A stretch of 64,000 nucleotides of DNA from Littorina saxatilis (GCF_037325665.1 NC_090251.1:27312600-27376599); one strand, 5' to 3'; shown: positions 35,501 to 44,088, numbered from the stretch's first letter. A program made the numbers and translations. Notes: generated by a model from the sequence alone, not told the origin.

Positions 35501-38500
35501 CGGTTATACCCAAACGACGCATACCGCAAACGGTTCGGGAATTCCCGACAAAAGAAAAGATCCGCACGCGGCACTGGCAACTTCAGTGTCAGCTGAACAC
35601 GAGAGCGTTCGGTCTTTTAGAAGATTTGTATCTTGAAATGAAAATTAACGAATATCGCGCTGTCCAATGGAATGGAGTACTAATCGGACAATGACCACGC
35701 TCAGGCTAAAACGATAGGACATCTGACCGACATGCGGCAATGTGAATCAGACATTTGGGGATTTTCATCATTATATGTCCGATTCCTGACGCCTATCGAC
35801 ATCCCTGCAGGTCATTTCCACAAAGTGTCAAAAATAACAACAGAAGTCATGTTTTCATATTCTTAGATTTACAATGAAGTAGAGTATCCTGAGTTTAGGG
35901 AATTATCAACGCTTTTCCTCTCATTACTTAAATATTTTTTGAAAGCCAATTTCGTGAGAGGGGATCGGCGTGCAGAATGGTAAGGTCGCAGTTTAAGTGA
36001 AAAATTGTATGGTCAAAGTTCTGAAGAATCAAATGAAAACAAAACTGTGGACTGTACTGGGAGCATGGCAGTATAGCTGAATCAAGGGAACGAAAGAAAT
36101 GGCCAGCTGAAAATGTCAGCAACCAACACCTACGTCAGCAGCAACTTGGTTGAAGTTTTTCTGCAATTCCCTGGCAAACTCCAAGTTTGCGATGACCTCC
36201 TCATAATGAGTAATGGCCTCCTGCAATCATACCACATTCAAAACGTGCAGTCAGTGAGTCACTCTTACACAAGGTCAAATCAAAACACATTAATCACATT
36301 CAGAAGAAAAACTGAACATCAATATCACTAGAAATAGTACATTACATGCACACAACACCACCAAAAAGTAGGTACAAGAAATCCCTGCTTCAATTCTTTG
36401 AGACTAAACAAATCATGCTTGACAGTATTACAATGGTGCTTATCAACCAGCGCACACCTACCCTGACATATGATCACATAAATTACCAGTTAAATGTAGA
36501 TAGACTTATCATCAGGGCTAAATACATATTACTTAGTATTAGTAATACTATTATAGTAATACTATTTCTAAGACTCAGTCACAAGAGCGCTTCTGTAAAA
36601 ATACAAAATTACAATTTAAAGATATAACCCCTCTGCCATAAAACACCTTAACTTTTACCAATTCCGGACACAGCATTTCCACAACATTTATTGATTCAAA
36701 TTTACAGGAAAAAATAATTTTTTTAAAAACATCTCATTTATTCAAATTATTGGTTTTACCTTTTGTTCTCTCTCCAAAATCTCTCCTGCGTCCTGCTTGG
36801 CACGCACAGCGTCCAACTTGGACTGAAAAACAGAGAAAACACAGTTGTGAAACTTGAAACAGTTGTTCTCAAACATGCACCATTGCACACTGCTATCAGT
36901 ATCACTAGTTTTATGAACACTCAGTAACTGTTGACAAAACAATCTTTGTTGTATAACAACGGCAACAGATCAGTTATTCAGTGGTTCGACACAGCAACAA
37001 CAAACGACTAAAAACTATCAAATGTAGATCAAGTACACGCCTGAAAGTGACGAGTAGAAACATGTATTGATGTAACTGGCGAGTAGAAATGTCCATCTAC
37101 TCACCAAATGCAAGTAAAGTTGCTGAAACAAATTGTTGGTGTGGCTAGTAAAGTTTGCTCTGTGGCTAGTAGTGTACTAGTACATTTTCAGAATCACTAG
37201 CAAAAGGCGAGTATACCGTTTGTTGGACTTTCAGAGCTGAAGTGGTAATTGTACCAAACTTTACTTGGGATCATGTTTACTCTGCGCTATAGTCATACTC
37301 ATAGAACAAGACATGGATGGATCGTTTTGCAAAGTTGGGTTAAATGTTGTCAGTGTCACATGAATCATTGAATGTTCCCTTCAAAGTTCAAGGCATGTAT
37401 TAAACTATTGAATATAAAGTGGCAAATAGATTATGGAATGTGTACTCTTGATTTCTGTTACAAATACTTCCAAAAATATACATTCATGGGTGGGAGCCCA
37501 AAATGTTGCCAGGACTGATCATTTTGTAAGGCAGGGGGGGGGGCTGCAGGGGCAGCGCCCTTGGCAGTAGCCCCCCAGCCAATAACGAATTTTAGCATTT
37601 TAGGGAAGGTTTAGGTGGCATCTTTTGACTCTAAATCTAAGAACAAACAAGCTTTTTGGAGATGCATAATATGAACAACCTTGTAAACTTGAACGTATTT
37701 GTAACCACCCAGCCGAAAATTCATTTTAGCATTTCAGGGAGGGTTTAGGTGGCTTCTCCTGACTCCAAATCTAAGAACAAACATGTACCAGACACTGACA
37801 GCTATTTGTAATTGTAATTTGTAAAGCATGTTAGTTTGCTAGTAGTAGTATGCTACACTGTTTATTGGTACAGTCGATCAAGTCTACAACAACCATGACC
37901 AAAAGTGGTCATTATAATGAGATAGTTGCTATGGAGGGGTTAATAATAATATAGAAGATAAACTTGTCTGGTATCCTTCACTGCGTCAGAGTTGTACATA
38001 CTTGTATTTGTGGGCAGGTTCAACTTTTCGTGTGATAGTGACAGAGTCTACTTTTCGATTCAGGATCATAACAATCCACAAAAGCGGGCTATATCGATAT
38101 AGAAATTGTTAAAACAAATTCACCAAACCAAATGCTCATAACATAAATAAAATCACTGAAGGAGTCTGGTTATGTTTACATCCTGGTTAGATACCTTTTG
38201 TGACATTCTAATTATGATCTGACCAGCACCACACTTTGTTTTGTTCTGATGAAGTGACACCTAGAACTTATCTAAAAATATATGCACCTGAACTTACGAT
38301 CGACACGATACTCTGTCTCTCTGAAAGGTACAATATTTCATGCCTGAACTACAGCCCCCACTACCCTAGCTCACATTTTGGCTATTTTGAAATTTGACTG
38401 AACTCATATTCGTCATAATTAGACATCACAGTGAATGTTTCTGTCAAGAGAATAGGTTATGGCACAACATCATCTCATCAACATTTTGATTCATTATTTT

Positions 38501-38954
38501 ACATGTCTAATGAGTGCGTAAAATGCTGCCGTTCCCCCGGCCATGTGCGTTTTGCCTTGTTCATGCTTGTGTTGGCCGCCATGTTGGATTATTTGATCAA
38601 GAGGCAGCAAAACGCAACAAACTATGACAGAAACAAAGCATAACAGGTGACTTCTCACACTGCAATGTAAGTAAATGCATTAAATGCAATTGTAAGATAG
38701 CTTACGGCTGCTGTTTTCACTGGGCAAACGTGTTCGACATTTGACGGAGATCGTTACCGATAATCTTTGTTGTCTCCTCTGGCAGCCATTATAGATAGTT
38801 GACGGAATTTCCATTAAAGATTCAAGAAACAACTTACTTTCCTCTTCTCAATGTTCCGGACCTTCTTGTCCAGTAAACTGAGAAACTGCTTCGTCGGATC
38901 CAGTGCCTCCGCAGAGGGCTTTGTTTCGATTTTGTTAGATGCGGCCGGCATCAT
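11451..38954 (-). CDS. CAPRIN: Caprin homologue, 12 coding exons, complete
   Basis: Caprins are cytoplasmic RNA-binding proteins that act with G3BP and FMRP in RNA granules. I assembled the gene from GT-AG exons: 38838-38954, 36760-36822, 36134-36220, 34123-34284, 30006-30249, 24915-25090, 22661-22874, 21603-22033, 15036-15306, 13776-13943, 12159-12335 and 11451-11542. They total 2202 nt, giving 733 residues plus TGA, and every exon phase agrees. Residues 20-90 hold the family signature (LLDKKVRNIEKRK, then NLEFARELQKNF). Residues 90-225 continue the conserved helical region. FSFLQDSEIELD at 343-354, followed by MDPAVVAAQPM, matches the human stretch around FIQDSMLDF that binds G3BP. Residues 355-588 are Q/P/S-rich with a PAM2-like motif at 511-518. 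Residues 589-733 form an RGG tail ending NRPTNQ. The length is close to human CAPRIN1 (709). The start is the first of two adjacent ATGs. Confidence 0.93.
12159..12335 (-). CDS. CAPRIN: Caprin exon 11 (Tyr/Gly/RGG)
   Basis: A 177-nt exon, phase 1-1, residues 645-703. It contains YPPRTDYRPDGYQGYNANGF and then KRGGAGGPGGPSFPRGG, matching the order of the Tyr-Gly segment and RGG box in human CAPRIN1 (GYQRDGYQQNFKRGSGQ). Confidence 0.9.
12517..13070 (+). mobile_element. Rolling-circle-like non-autonomous repeat, copy 1 (Caprin intron 10)
   Basis: Family starting ACAAGAAGAGCAAACGCTCG and ending with a hairpin, GAGTCACTT-TTTCTC-AAGTGACTC, then CAAAAA. The other copies are at 23508-24112, 26413-26955 and 34683-35300, and their shared sequence is almost identical. 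A variable GGCCGGCC run lies just before the 3' end. Unpaired termini with a 3' hairpin suggest a Helentron/HINE-like element. No target duplication is apparent. A shared open frame of about 108 codons in some copies is probably incidental. Confidence 0.65.
13150..13615. repeat. 63-bp minisatellite in Caprin intron 10
   Basis: About seven units of ATGCACACCTCCAGCAGTAC, AATGGTACGCAAGATACAAG, GACATCCAAGGCTGCACTCA, CCA. The period of 63 leaves frames open on both strands. On the minus strand each unit carries GTGAGTGCAG, a splice-donor-like and acceptor-like string. Confidence 0.93.
13776..13943 (-). CDS. CAPRIN: Caprin exon 10 (RGG)
   Basis: A 168-nt exon, phase 1-1, residues 589-644. RGG/RG repeats (QRGGRGGNTG, YRGGQRGGRGG) alternate with Asn/Gln, typical of the RNA-binding C-terminal tail of Caprin. 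The acceptor is gtagcag and the donor CGAG|gtaggt. Confidence 0.9.
14203..14574 (-). repeat. Interspersed retroposon with (AAAG)n tail, copy 3, full length
   Basis: 372-bp full-length copy on the minus strand with a perfect 12-bp target duplication CATACAAAAACT (14191-14202 and 14575-14586). Its boundaries define the family: CCCCCCGCGGGTTAG at the 5' end and the AAAG tail at the 3' end. Confidence 0.9.
15036..15306 (-). CDS. CAPRIN: Caprin exon 9 with PAM2-like motif
   Basis: A 271-nt exon, phase 0 in and 1 out, residues 499-589. Near its start is KKFTLNASATEFQS, whose LNxxAxEF core (15247-15270) fits the PAM2 motif that binds the MLLE domain of poly(A)-binding protein. The rest is Pro/Gln/Ser-rich (PPPSQTQAPPPSQAP) and predicted to be disordered. 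Confidence 0.85.
16320..16742. mobile_element. MITE, TIR CCGG(A)TCATAGACCA
   Basis: 423-bp element with ~35-bp inverted ends: CCGGATCATAGACCA...CTGGACCGCCAACT on the left and AGTTGGCGGTCCAG...TGGTCTATGACCGG on the right. No transposase. Lies in Caprin intron 8. Confidence 0.8.
16974..17296 (-). repeat. tRNA-derived SINE, copy 1
   Basis: On the minus strand it starts CCGGCACGGTTGGTCTAGTGG (A box) and has GGGTTCGAACCCC (B box), then a body ending CCTTCGTGGTCGGCTGGGCG and a TTAAGCAAAC/(CAAA)n tail. A 14-bp target duplication TTTGAACTTAGGTT flanks it (16960-16973 and 17297-17310). Confidence 0.92.
18277..21250 (+). mobile_element. Kolobok-like DNA transposon
   Basis: 2974-bp element flanked by TTAA duplications (18273-18276 and 21251-21254). 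Its imperfect inverted ends are GGGCAGGATACA...TTCACGATTTTT and GGCCAGGAGACA...TTCACGATTTCT. It carries a transposase of the Mutator-like transposase domain type found in many invertebrates. The TTAA target site fits Kolobok better than classical MuDR, so the superfamily call is an inference. Confidence 0.8.
18758..20584 (+). pseudogene. Transposase of the Kolobok-like element, one frameshift
   Basis: The first part (to about 19570) starts near MGKKKVWRADRQRKRP, has a Cys-rich segment (CPNCRRPLGE...FHCQCQHEL) and the motif NDGTWQRKGF. The second part (from about 19570) has YTGFLGDGDSKSF, CCGHVQKRMG and HGGTQNTNESFHNVIW followed by AHCPK, and ends LAGAH-stop. These are the conserved blocks of the animal Mutator-like transposase domain. 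The likely acidic residues are D of DGTW, D of GDGD and E of NESF. Reading shifts by one base around 19570-19575, between KVID and HVLSNHC; otherwise the frame is intact, so the insertion is fairly young. An upstream in-frame ATG exists at 18683. Confidence 0.8.
21603..22033 (-). CDS. CAPRIN: Caprin exon 8
   Basis: A 431-nt exon, phase 1 in and 0 out, residues 355-498. It opens SPHMDPAVVAAQPMMRP (human LDPAIVSAQPM) and continues as a Ser/Gln/Pro-rich disordered stretch with a short poly-Gln run (PQQQQPQ). The donor CAG|gtgggt follows a run of CAG codons. Confidence 0.9.
22661..22874 (-). CDS. CAPRIN: Caprin exon 7 (G3BP-binding-like motif)
   Basis: A 214-nt exon, phase 0 in and 1 out, residues 284-355. 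A Thr/Pro/Gln-rich start leads to ISSVRGTFSFLQDSEIELD, which corresponds to the MAQMQGPYNFIQDSMLDFE stretch of human CAPRIN1 that contacts the NTF2-like domain of G3BP. The motif ends at the exon boundary and the conserved MDPAVVAAQPM follows in the next exon. Confidence 0.9.
23508..24112 (+). mobile_element. Rolling-circle-like repeat, copy 2 with palindromic end (Caprin intron 6)
   Basis: Same family as 12517-13070. Unlike the other copies it carries an extra inverted copy of the terminal ~60 bp, so 23988-24113 is a near-perfect 126-bp palindrome centred on the GGCCGGCC run. It contains DR1 and DR4 half-site pairs. Confidence 0.75.
24235..24652 (-). repeat. Interspersed retroposon with (AAAG)n tail, copy 4
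   Basis: Minus-strand copy with an 11-bp target duplication GGTGTAATTTT (24224-24234 and 24653-24663). It has an internal duplication of GGGAAAGGGGGGAGATGGGATAG-like sequence near 24297-24340. Confidence 0.85.
24751..24862. repeat. Short imperfect inverted repeat
   Basis: Arms containing GCCAACC..GGGAGAG and ATTGGTTGAAAT pair with ATTTCAACCAAT and CTCTCACCCGGTTGG. Probably a small MITE in Caprin intron 6, next to exon 6. Confidence 0.55.
24915..25090 (-). CDS. CAPRIN: Caprin exon 6
   Basis: A 176-nt exon, phase 1 in and 0 out, residues 225-283. It is acidic and low in complexity (EEVAEQKVEEETPTP), like the Glu-rich linker after the helical domain in vertebrate Caprin. The acceptor is tgtgtgcag and the donor gtaggt. 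Confidence 0.85.
26283..27965. mobile_element. TIR element, ends ATGGGTCATTCTCAGAAATG
   Basis: 1683-bp element with perfect 28-bp inverted ends (26283-26310 and 27938-27965), inserted in a TA-rich stretch, so the target duplication (perhaps TATA) is uncertain. The interior has no recognisable transposase and contains copy 3 of the rolling-circle-like repeat. Lies in Caprin intron 5. Confidence 0.8.
26413..26955 (+). mobile_element. Rolling-circle-like repeat, copy 3 (nested)
   Basis: Same family as 12517-13070, with the shortest GGCCGGCC run, inserted inside the element 26283-27965. The internal sequence is almost identical to copy 2 over more than 400 bp, so both are recent. Confidence 0.75.
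27962..28440. mobile_element. Repeat with ACCCGCTTCGCCGGGTA core
   Basis: Begins ATATACTAGATGATTACCCG and ends near GACACTAGTCGTATATAT, which are weak inverted ends. The G+C-rich start contains several CTTYGCCGGG strings. It has no coding sequence. The family is not identified. Confidence 0.5.
29487..29628. repeat. Foldback hairpin, ~50-bp arms
   Basis: GATTTGACTGTGATATCAAC...GACATTCAGACTG-type arms (29487-29545 and 29574-29628) are near-perfect inverted copies around a ~30-bp loop. A TA-rich run (29630-29648) follows. Confidence 0.85.
30006..30249 (-). CDS. CAPRIN: Caprin exon 5
   Basis: A 244-nt exon, phase 0 in and phase 1 out, residues 144-225. It starts VLTEDNLTALDDLYQLICP, matching ILSEEELSLLDEFYKLVDP in human CAPRIN1, and later has SEHVISLLEFRDR and TYKELMELIDLI. 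Its 3' splice site and first coding bases are the source of the 45-bp minisatellite that fills the upstream intron. Confidence 0.9.
30226..30826. repeat. 45-bp minisatellite, left part, grading into exon 5
   Basis: Units of 44-45 bp. Next to Caprin exon 5 the units are diverged and align with the exon's own 3' splice site (GTTGTCTTC-GTTAACACCT-CACACACAGAATTCTTATG). From about 30450 they become uniform (AGACGCTTTCTGTTTACACC, TTAACAGAACAAAATTCTAA, TGTCA). Confidence 0.92.
30827..32735. mobile_element. TIR element splitting the 45-bp minisatellite
   Basis: 1909-bp element with perfect 23-bp inverted ends starting TGAACAGCTCAGATCATGGG. It sits within the array, so it arrived after the expansion. 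Internal sequence at about 31275-31400 is repeated at 31443-31570. A segment at 31600-31850 resembles the element at 55845-56694. No coding capacity seen. TTTA may be the target site. Confidence 0.85.
32736..33716. repeat. 45-bp minisatellite, right part, about 22 copies
   Basis: Continuation of the array at 30226-30826 in Caprin intron 4. The units are nearly identical, with only occasional TTCTTATG in place of TTCTAATG, indicating recent homogenisation. Confidence 0.95.
34123..34284 (-). CDS. CAPRIN: Caprin exon 4
   Basis: A 162-nt phase 0-0 exon, residues 90-143. It begins IEKQQKKQAKREKMEKAT, the Lys/Glu-rich helix seen in other Caprins, and ends HFKTGKFGAV before donor gtatgt. It continues the HR1-like helical region thought to mediate Caprin dimerisation. 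Confidence 0.9.
34683..35300 (+). mobile_element. Rolling-circle-like repeat, copy 4 (Caprin intron 3)
   Basis: Same family as 12517-13070, with a different insert after GAATATTATATGAGGC that adds a further AGGTCAAAGGTCA pair. It has the longest GGCCGGCC run (about 35200-35250). Confidence 0.75.
36134..36220 (-). CDS. CAPRIN: Caprin exon 3
   Basis: An 87-nt phase 0-0 exon encoding residues 61-89, with NLEFARELQKNF corresponding to NLEFAKELQRSF of human CAPRIN1. The donor gtaggt at 36133 keeps phase 0. A second GT four bases further along would break the frame of the next exon. Confidence 0.9.
36760..36822 (-). CDS. CAPRIN: Caprin exon 2
   Basis: A 63-nt phase 0-0 exon encoding SKLDAVRAKQDAGEILEREQ followed by K (residues 40-60). 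It aligns with the KLDDYQERMNKGERLNQDQ part of human CAPRIN1. The acceptor is tttttcag and the donor gtaaaa. The helical, charged sequence continues the coiled-coil region. Confidence 0.88.
37480..37790. repeat. Duplicated ~115-bp repeat
   Basis: Two adjacent imperfect copies sharing TTTTAGCATTT-AGGGA-GGTTTAGGTGGC and CTAAATCTAAGAACAAAC, preceded by a G-rich stretch resembling 29645-29745. It is an unidentified interspersed repeat in Caprin intron 1. Confidence 0.55.
38838..38954 (-). CDS. CAPRIN: Caprin exon 1
   Basis: Encodes residues 1-39, beginning MMPAASNKIETKPSAEA and ending in the conserved LLDKKVRNIEKRK. The donor is AAA|gtaagt and the phase is 0. Two tandem ATGs (38952-38954 and 38949-38951) could both initiate. 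The sequence upstream carries promoter-type motifs, so this is very probably the first coding exon. Confidence 0.92.
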
Positions 38955-39100
38955 TCAGACAGGCAACCAACTATTTTCACTCAGACATCTACCTTCACGT
39001 GCATTCGTGTATTGGTTTCTAGAGTCTCGCGAGAACTCGCTTTACTCTCTAGCTCTTCTCGGGTTAAATTTCTATCTCAACGTGTTTATTTTGCTTATGT
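38955..39100 (-). promoter_or_regulatory. Probable Caprin promoter
   Basis: Just upstream of the Caprin start lie an E-box CACGTG (38996-39001), a CCAAT box on the minus strand (ATTGG at 39011-39015) and the palindrome TCTCGCGAGA (39025-39034). The last is a known metazoan core-promoter element of housekeeping genes. The distance to the ATG (about 40-80 bp) suggests a short 5' UTR. Confidence 0.55.
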
Positions 39101-39871
39101 AACCATCGTTGAACACTGGAAACAGTATAACAAGAAATTTGAATCTTAAAAGCGACAAATTTGCTACTTGGTTGCATTTTTCCGCTTGCAAACTAACTAA
39201 ATGTAATCCATTACCAAGGAGCCATCGCGGAACCTTCCTGAAGCCGCGATAGCTCAGCATGCGCAACTAAAAAATACCGCGTGATGTGAGACTCGATGCT
39301 CGGGTCACGGAACAACAAAAGACTACAACACCAGCAACATCAACAACAACAACTACGCATAGACTACGCCCAGTATCGAGTAAACGCCTACCCCCTACTT
39401 TTGGTCAAATTCATCGCACAGCGTGAGTTCCTGGTAAACGCCCACCCCCACCCCCATTTTCGATCATTGGAGTAACAGGAAGCAAAACATGAATTTTCAG
39501 TCTGCTGTTGTTGTTATTTTTAATTGTTTCTCTTCCTTGGAAATGTTTTGCGCGCGGTAGAGATTTCAGTGTGACCAGATGCCATCGCTCACTAATGTTT
39601 CCCCTCATTAGGTGAACAAACTGACAACAAATAATCTTTCGCGGTTTCAGAGACAAACCTGACTTTTACACTGTCTTGATTGTGATATTGGTTTATTAAA
39701 GTTTCAAATGCTGATCGGTTTGTTCACCACTGATCTGGATTTATCTTAGTGGCCAGTTAGCATTATCTTTTAACGTTATAAAGTTATAAACTGCAACTGT
39801 CAGTTTACAGACAATAAACCAACAAGATTTCCTTCATGGCCCGTTTGCTTGCAGAATTCCTTGTGTGTGAG

Positions 39872-39878
<7 letters not shown>

Positions 39879-39961
<83 letters not shown>
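39879..39961. repeat. (GA)n microsatellite
   Basis: About 41 uninterrupted GA dinucleotides in the region upstream of Caprin. Confidence 0.95.
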
Positions 39962-39964
<3 letters not shown>

Positions 39965-40240
39965 ATTTTTGTGCAATAACACTTCGATCATAGCAAGTGA
40001 CCAAAATATCTTTATTCCAGCAAAGAAACCGCTCATCAGTGCAAAGGGCATAGTACCTAGACACATAAACGCCCACCCTGCCAACTTTTGGGCAAAATTG
40101 GTGCAATTGTGGGGGGGGGGGGGGCGTATACAAGGTAGTTTACGGTACTTTTACTGCTACTACTCAGGCATGAGACCAAGCGGGTAGGGCGGATGATGGC
40201 GAGAGGTGAAGGGACGGAGAATGTTTACAGTGCGGTGTGC

Positions 40241-40784
40241 CGGTGTAACACGAGAAAATTACTCCCACGAGATTTTTACTCCGGAGTAAACATTTCGTAC
40301 GAAAAAGTTACTCCCTTTACGAAAAAGGCACTCCCCCATTTCACGAGAAAATTACTCCCCAAGACAGGTGAGGTCCGAGTAAACATTTCGTACAAAAATG
40401 TTACTCCCCTGACGAATGAATAACGAATAAATTACTTCACCCAAACACAAGCAATTTAACTTCCCATGCCAGGTGTACGAAATTTTTACTCCCTTTGTCC
40501 CCTGTTAGTCTTGGTGGTGGAAGGGGTGGAAGGAGGGTAGCGCGACATTCGTGTGCGCGAGATCACTTATTGGCATTATCCCTTCGCCCGCATCCCATTT
40601 TTGCATACGATATTTTTACTGGAAGTAAAAAAAATGGGGAGTAAAAATTTCGTGGAGGGAGTAATTTTTTCGTGCCGTGTGGAGTTCTTTTCTCGAACGA
40701 AAAGTGTACTCAGAGTAAGAATTTCGTACGAAATATTTACTCCGGAGTAAATTTTTCGTGGAGTAAAAATTTCGTGTTACACCG
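40241..40784. mobile_element. MITE, TIR CGGTGTAACACGA, with iterated GGAGTAA/CGTACGAAA
   Basis: 544-bp element with inverted ends CGGTGTAACACGAGAAAAT and ATTTCGTGTTACACCG. The interior repeats short palindromic blocks (TTACTCC, GGAGTAA, TTTCGTACGAAA) many times, so it folds on itself. No coding sequence. Confidence 0.8.
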
Positions 40785-41758
40785 GGCTGTGAGCAGTGCT
40801 CGCAATGTTTAGCTCAGGCACCGTCGCGGCAGACGCGCCTAATTAGTTCTATGCAGGAACATGCAGCGCACTATTCTGGTCATCAGTCTGGCCAACTGTC
40901 GTCAGTCCTCATCTCTAAGGCAGACTGACTGATACCAAGAGGTGTAAGTTACACCCGCCTTCAGACTCAGGCATTTTCAAACGCTCGACTCAAGACTATA
41001 CTACTAGTGTACTACTACTTCTACTACTACTACTACAGTAGGCCTACTGCAATGTCAGTGCCCACGCGCGTGCACGGTCTCAGTGTCACTACTCAGTGAA
41101 GGTTTATAGAAGGTGTTTTTTTACTAGACGTATGTTCGGAGGTGGACAGGCTGTCCGCACCGATCCCTAGTGTTTATGGGTCGAGTGAGCTGAAATTCGA
41201 TGTGCCGGCATCGGTGAGTGAGATTGATGACGGTGCCAGAGCGGTGTGTGTGTGTCTGTCTGTTGGTAGCCAGAGCGAGGCTGTTCAGTGGTCACAGTGC
41301 CCCTGCCACCAGACCCGTGCTAGCGAGTGATAATGGTAGTATAGCGAGTTTTTTTAACATTAAAAAGCTGCGCTGAGAGTTAGAATGTTCTTACCTCGCC
41401 AAACGTAAGAAAAGGTCATACTGACACAGTCAATGAAGGGAAGGTTTGTCAAATATGGCTGTGGAAGGTGTAATAATTAATTAAAGTCGTTAGTTTCAGT
41501 ATAAATGACACACATCGCCGACCATACAAATTAAGCGATGCGGTGCCCGCCGCGTCAGAATCTGACACCGGATGGGAGCAGAATTATAAGGTTCGGCGGG
41601 TCTGCAAGTCTAGCACTACCGTGGAGCATGTTGGTGAAGACATATGCAATTTTAAACGACCGTTCATCAGGATGAAGATAAAACGGCCCGGAAACACCTC
41701 AGTCGACACAAACAAGCAGGGGAGGGTGCTTGTTTTAAGAAACAGGTTGCTATGTTAA

Positions 41759-42488
41759 AGGCAGAGTAAGCCTCCCGTAAACCATCACAGATACGGTCAG
41801 GCTTTTACACACAGTACAGACACTCTTTCATTTAAACACTCACCAATTGAGAACATCCTAGGTGCCCTCCGTAAAGAGCGAACAATTTTCAAAGAATTTA
41901 TTTTTGCGTGGTTTATCTTACCCCTGAGCCATCGTGAACCCGTGTGATCCAGTTTTCCCTTTTCACAATGCAGTCGTCATAGTTAGTCATTTGAATGCGA
42001 CTCGACGTGAGCTTATCTACAAAAGCACGTTTTTTATGCACGAAACAACGGCTGTGGTTCACAAGAACTCTAGCGATGGCTTTTGACTGTTGAGAGGAAC
42101 GGCGATTTGCACTGATAAAACCGTCGTCTGCCACGACCCTTGCGTGACCCTGCTTCTGGGCTTTTCTTTTTTTTTTTAAACTTTCACAACTTCGAATTGT
42201 TCTGATCTTGTCTTGATGAAAAACGAATTCTTTTATGATTAAAGAATGTTTGTGTAACAAGCTGTCAATTTATTATTTAGATTTTAAAAGTTAGGTCTAG
42301 CACCAAAACGAGGCGCCATTGTTGTAGAGGACCAAGTCCACGAAAATAAATTCTTGGAAAATGTCTTACGCTCGACAGAAAGCAGCCAGGATGTTCCCGT
42401 TCGGTGAGCGTTCAAATGGAAGTATGCTTGTACTGTATTTAGACGCTCGGGGAGCTCTGTGATGGTTTACGGGAGGCTTACTGTGCCT
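41759..42488. mobile_element. MITE with TTAA target site
   Basis: 730-bp element with inverted ends AGGCAGAGTAAGCCTCCCGT and ACGGGAGGCTTACTGTGCCT, extending through AAACCATCACAG. Flanked by TTAA (41755-41758 and 42489-42492). The target fits Kolobok or piggyBac. The end sequence differs from the element at 18277. Confidence 0.82.
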
Positions 42489-43363
42489 TTAAAGGTTATT
42501 TGCAAAGTAATCACTGAGAATACTGTGGGGTTTTTTTTTTTGTATGCGCACATAGCTTATCAGGGATGGTGTTTGACTTGATTGATCGGCAGTCTGGAAG
42601 ACGTACCCACAACTTTTTTTTTTTTTTTTTAAACCATGAAGTCTTTGTCGTCCGTTCGCAGATCAGCCGAACCGATTCAGTTCAAGTACTGCCGTAAAAT
42701 TTCCAAAAAATTGCGAAGCTTTAGGCCCTACTGTCCATTACATAAACTCGTCAAAGCAAATAAATCACAGCAAGATCTCTGATATGACACAGAAATCTGT
42801 CGTGTTGAACGGTAAACAGTCTGTGAAAATCAATAAGATGTAGTGCAGACAGAGTTTGAGTGTTACAGTGAGAGAGGTTTTCCTGTAAGCTGGCAGTGTG
42901 GGGTCATTCGGGAGTACAATGTATGGCAGGCCAACAGTTGTCACACCAGTATATTTTAATCTTCATGGGCATTTGTATTCATAAAGGCGTGGTGCATGTT
43001 AGCAATGTTGAGTATTTATTGTTTTGTTTCTAGTAAACATTGGAATTACTTGTAATTCGGTAATTATTTGTTGTTGACTTTTGGTTTAAACAATTTTAAG
43101 TTCAGCAAAATTACATACAACAAAGCCGCATACCATGAATTAGTAAATGGAGCACAACAAGCAAAGCTTTTAAACGTGCTCTTAAAAGCAATAATGATAT
43201 TTGGTTTGGCGGACGATACGGGGAACTGTAGAAGGGAAAACAAATGAGAAAAAAAAACCGAAGAAAAAAACATATGCAAAAGCAACAACAACAAGACAGT
43301 TTGAGACTACATGTAACAACATGCAATTTAACACACTCACACACTCACTCACCCACGCACGCC

Positions 43364-43365
<2 letters not shown>

Positions 43366-43426
<61 letters not shown>
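43366..43426. repeat. (CA)n microsatellite
   Basis: About 30 CA dinucleotides preceded by a degenerate CACTCA/CGCACG stretch. Confidence 0.95.
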
Positions 43427-43429
<3 letters not shown>

Positions 43430-43956
43430 GTCCGCATTAGAAATGCATTCTGAATTGGATAATAATGTTGAACAAACATAAAACATGTACATAGGGTAAA
43501 TTAATAATTATCCAAACCGTTTGCTGGAGGCAATGAACCTGTACAACTGGACTTTTGACATAATTGTGTACTATAGGGACATTGCTGCTTCTGTTTAAAA
43601 CGGGGCATTAATCCTCCAGTGATGATGATATAGTGTGAAGGATCAGTCTCGCCCGCGACTGTCAAGCATGACATCAAAGAATAAACGAAAATACAGACAC
43701 GACTCTGTGTCATATACATGTACAAAACTCTTAGTCTGTCACTACAACAGAATCTGCAGCAATACTGGTACCTGTGTGTACTGTGTCAAACAAGAACTGA
43801 CACGAGATTAAATAAATCCAAAAACAAAGAGACTGCCAAAGTTCCACATTTCAGAATTAAAAAAAACAAGAAAGGTAGGTTGTTGGAACGTTTGTTATTG
43901 ACAAAACAATACGTTACACGGTCACAAATATATCGACCGAACGGTCTTTACAGTGC

Positions 43957-44088
43957 ACAGACAAACAATTACAAACAAGAACTTAGCTTGATCGAATGTT
44001 TCGGCCACTTGTTGGGAAAGTCCCAAGCGAATCATTCGCTTGAAACATTCGATCAAGCTAAGTTCTTGTTACTAATTGTTTGTCTGTG
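43957..44088. repeat. Foldback hairpin, ~47-bp arms
   Basis: Left arm CACAGACAAACAATT...AACTTAGCTTGATCGAATG and right arm CATTCGATCAAGCTAAGTT...AATTGTTTGTCTGTG are almost perfect inverted copies around a ~38-bp loop. It lies at the left end of the decayed gene-family copy. Confidence 0.85.

Noticed and set aside
41142-41330. Plus-strand frame of 62 codons with a donor-like GTGAGTG
   Set aside because: The peptide looks plausible, but there is no recognisable partner exon, family or clear start context.
41913-42260. Minus-strand frame of 115 codons
   Set aside because: It lies entirely inside the TTAA MITE, which is non-coding in structure, and has no family resemblance.
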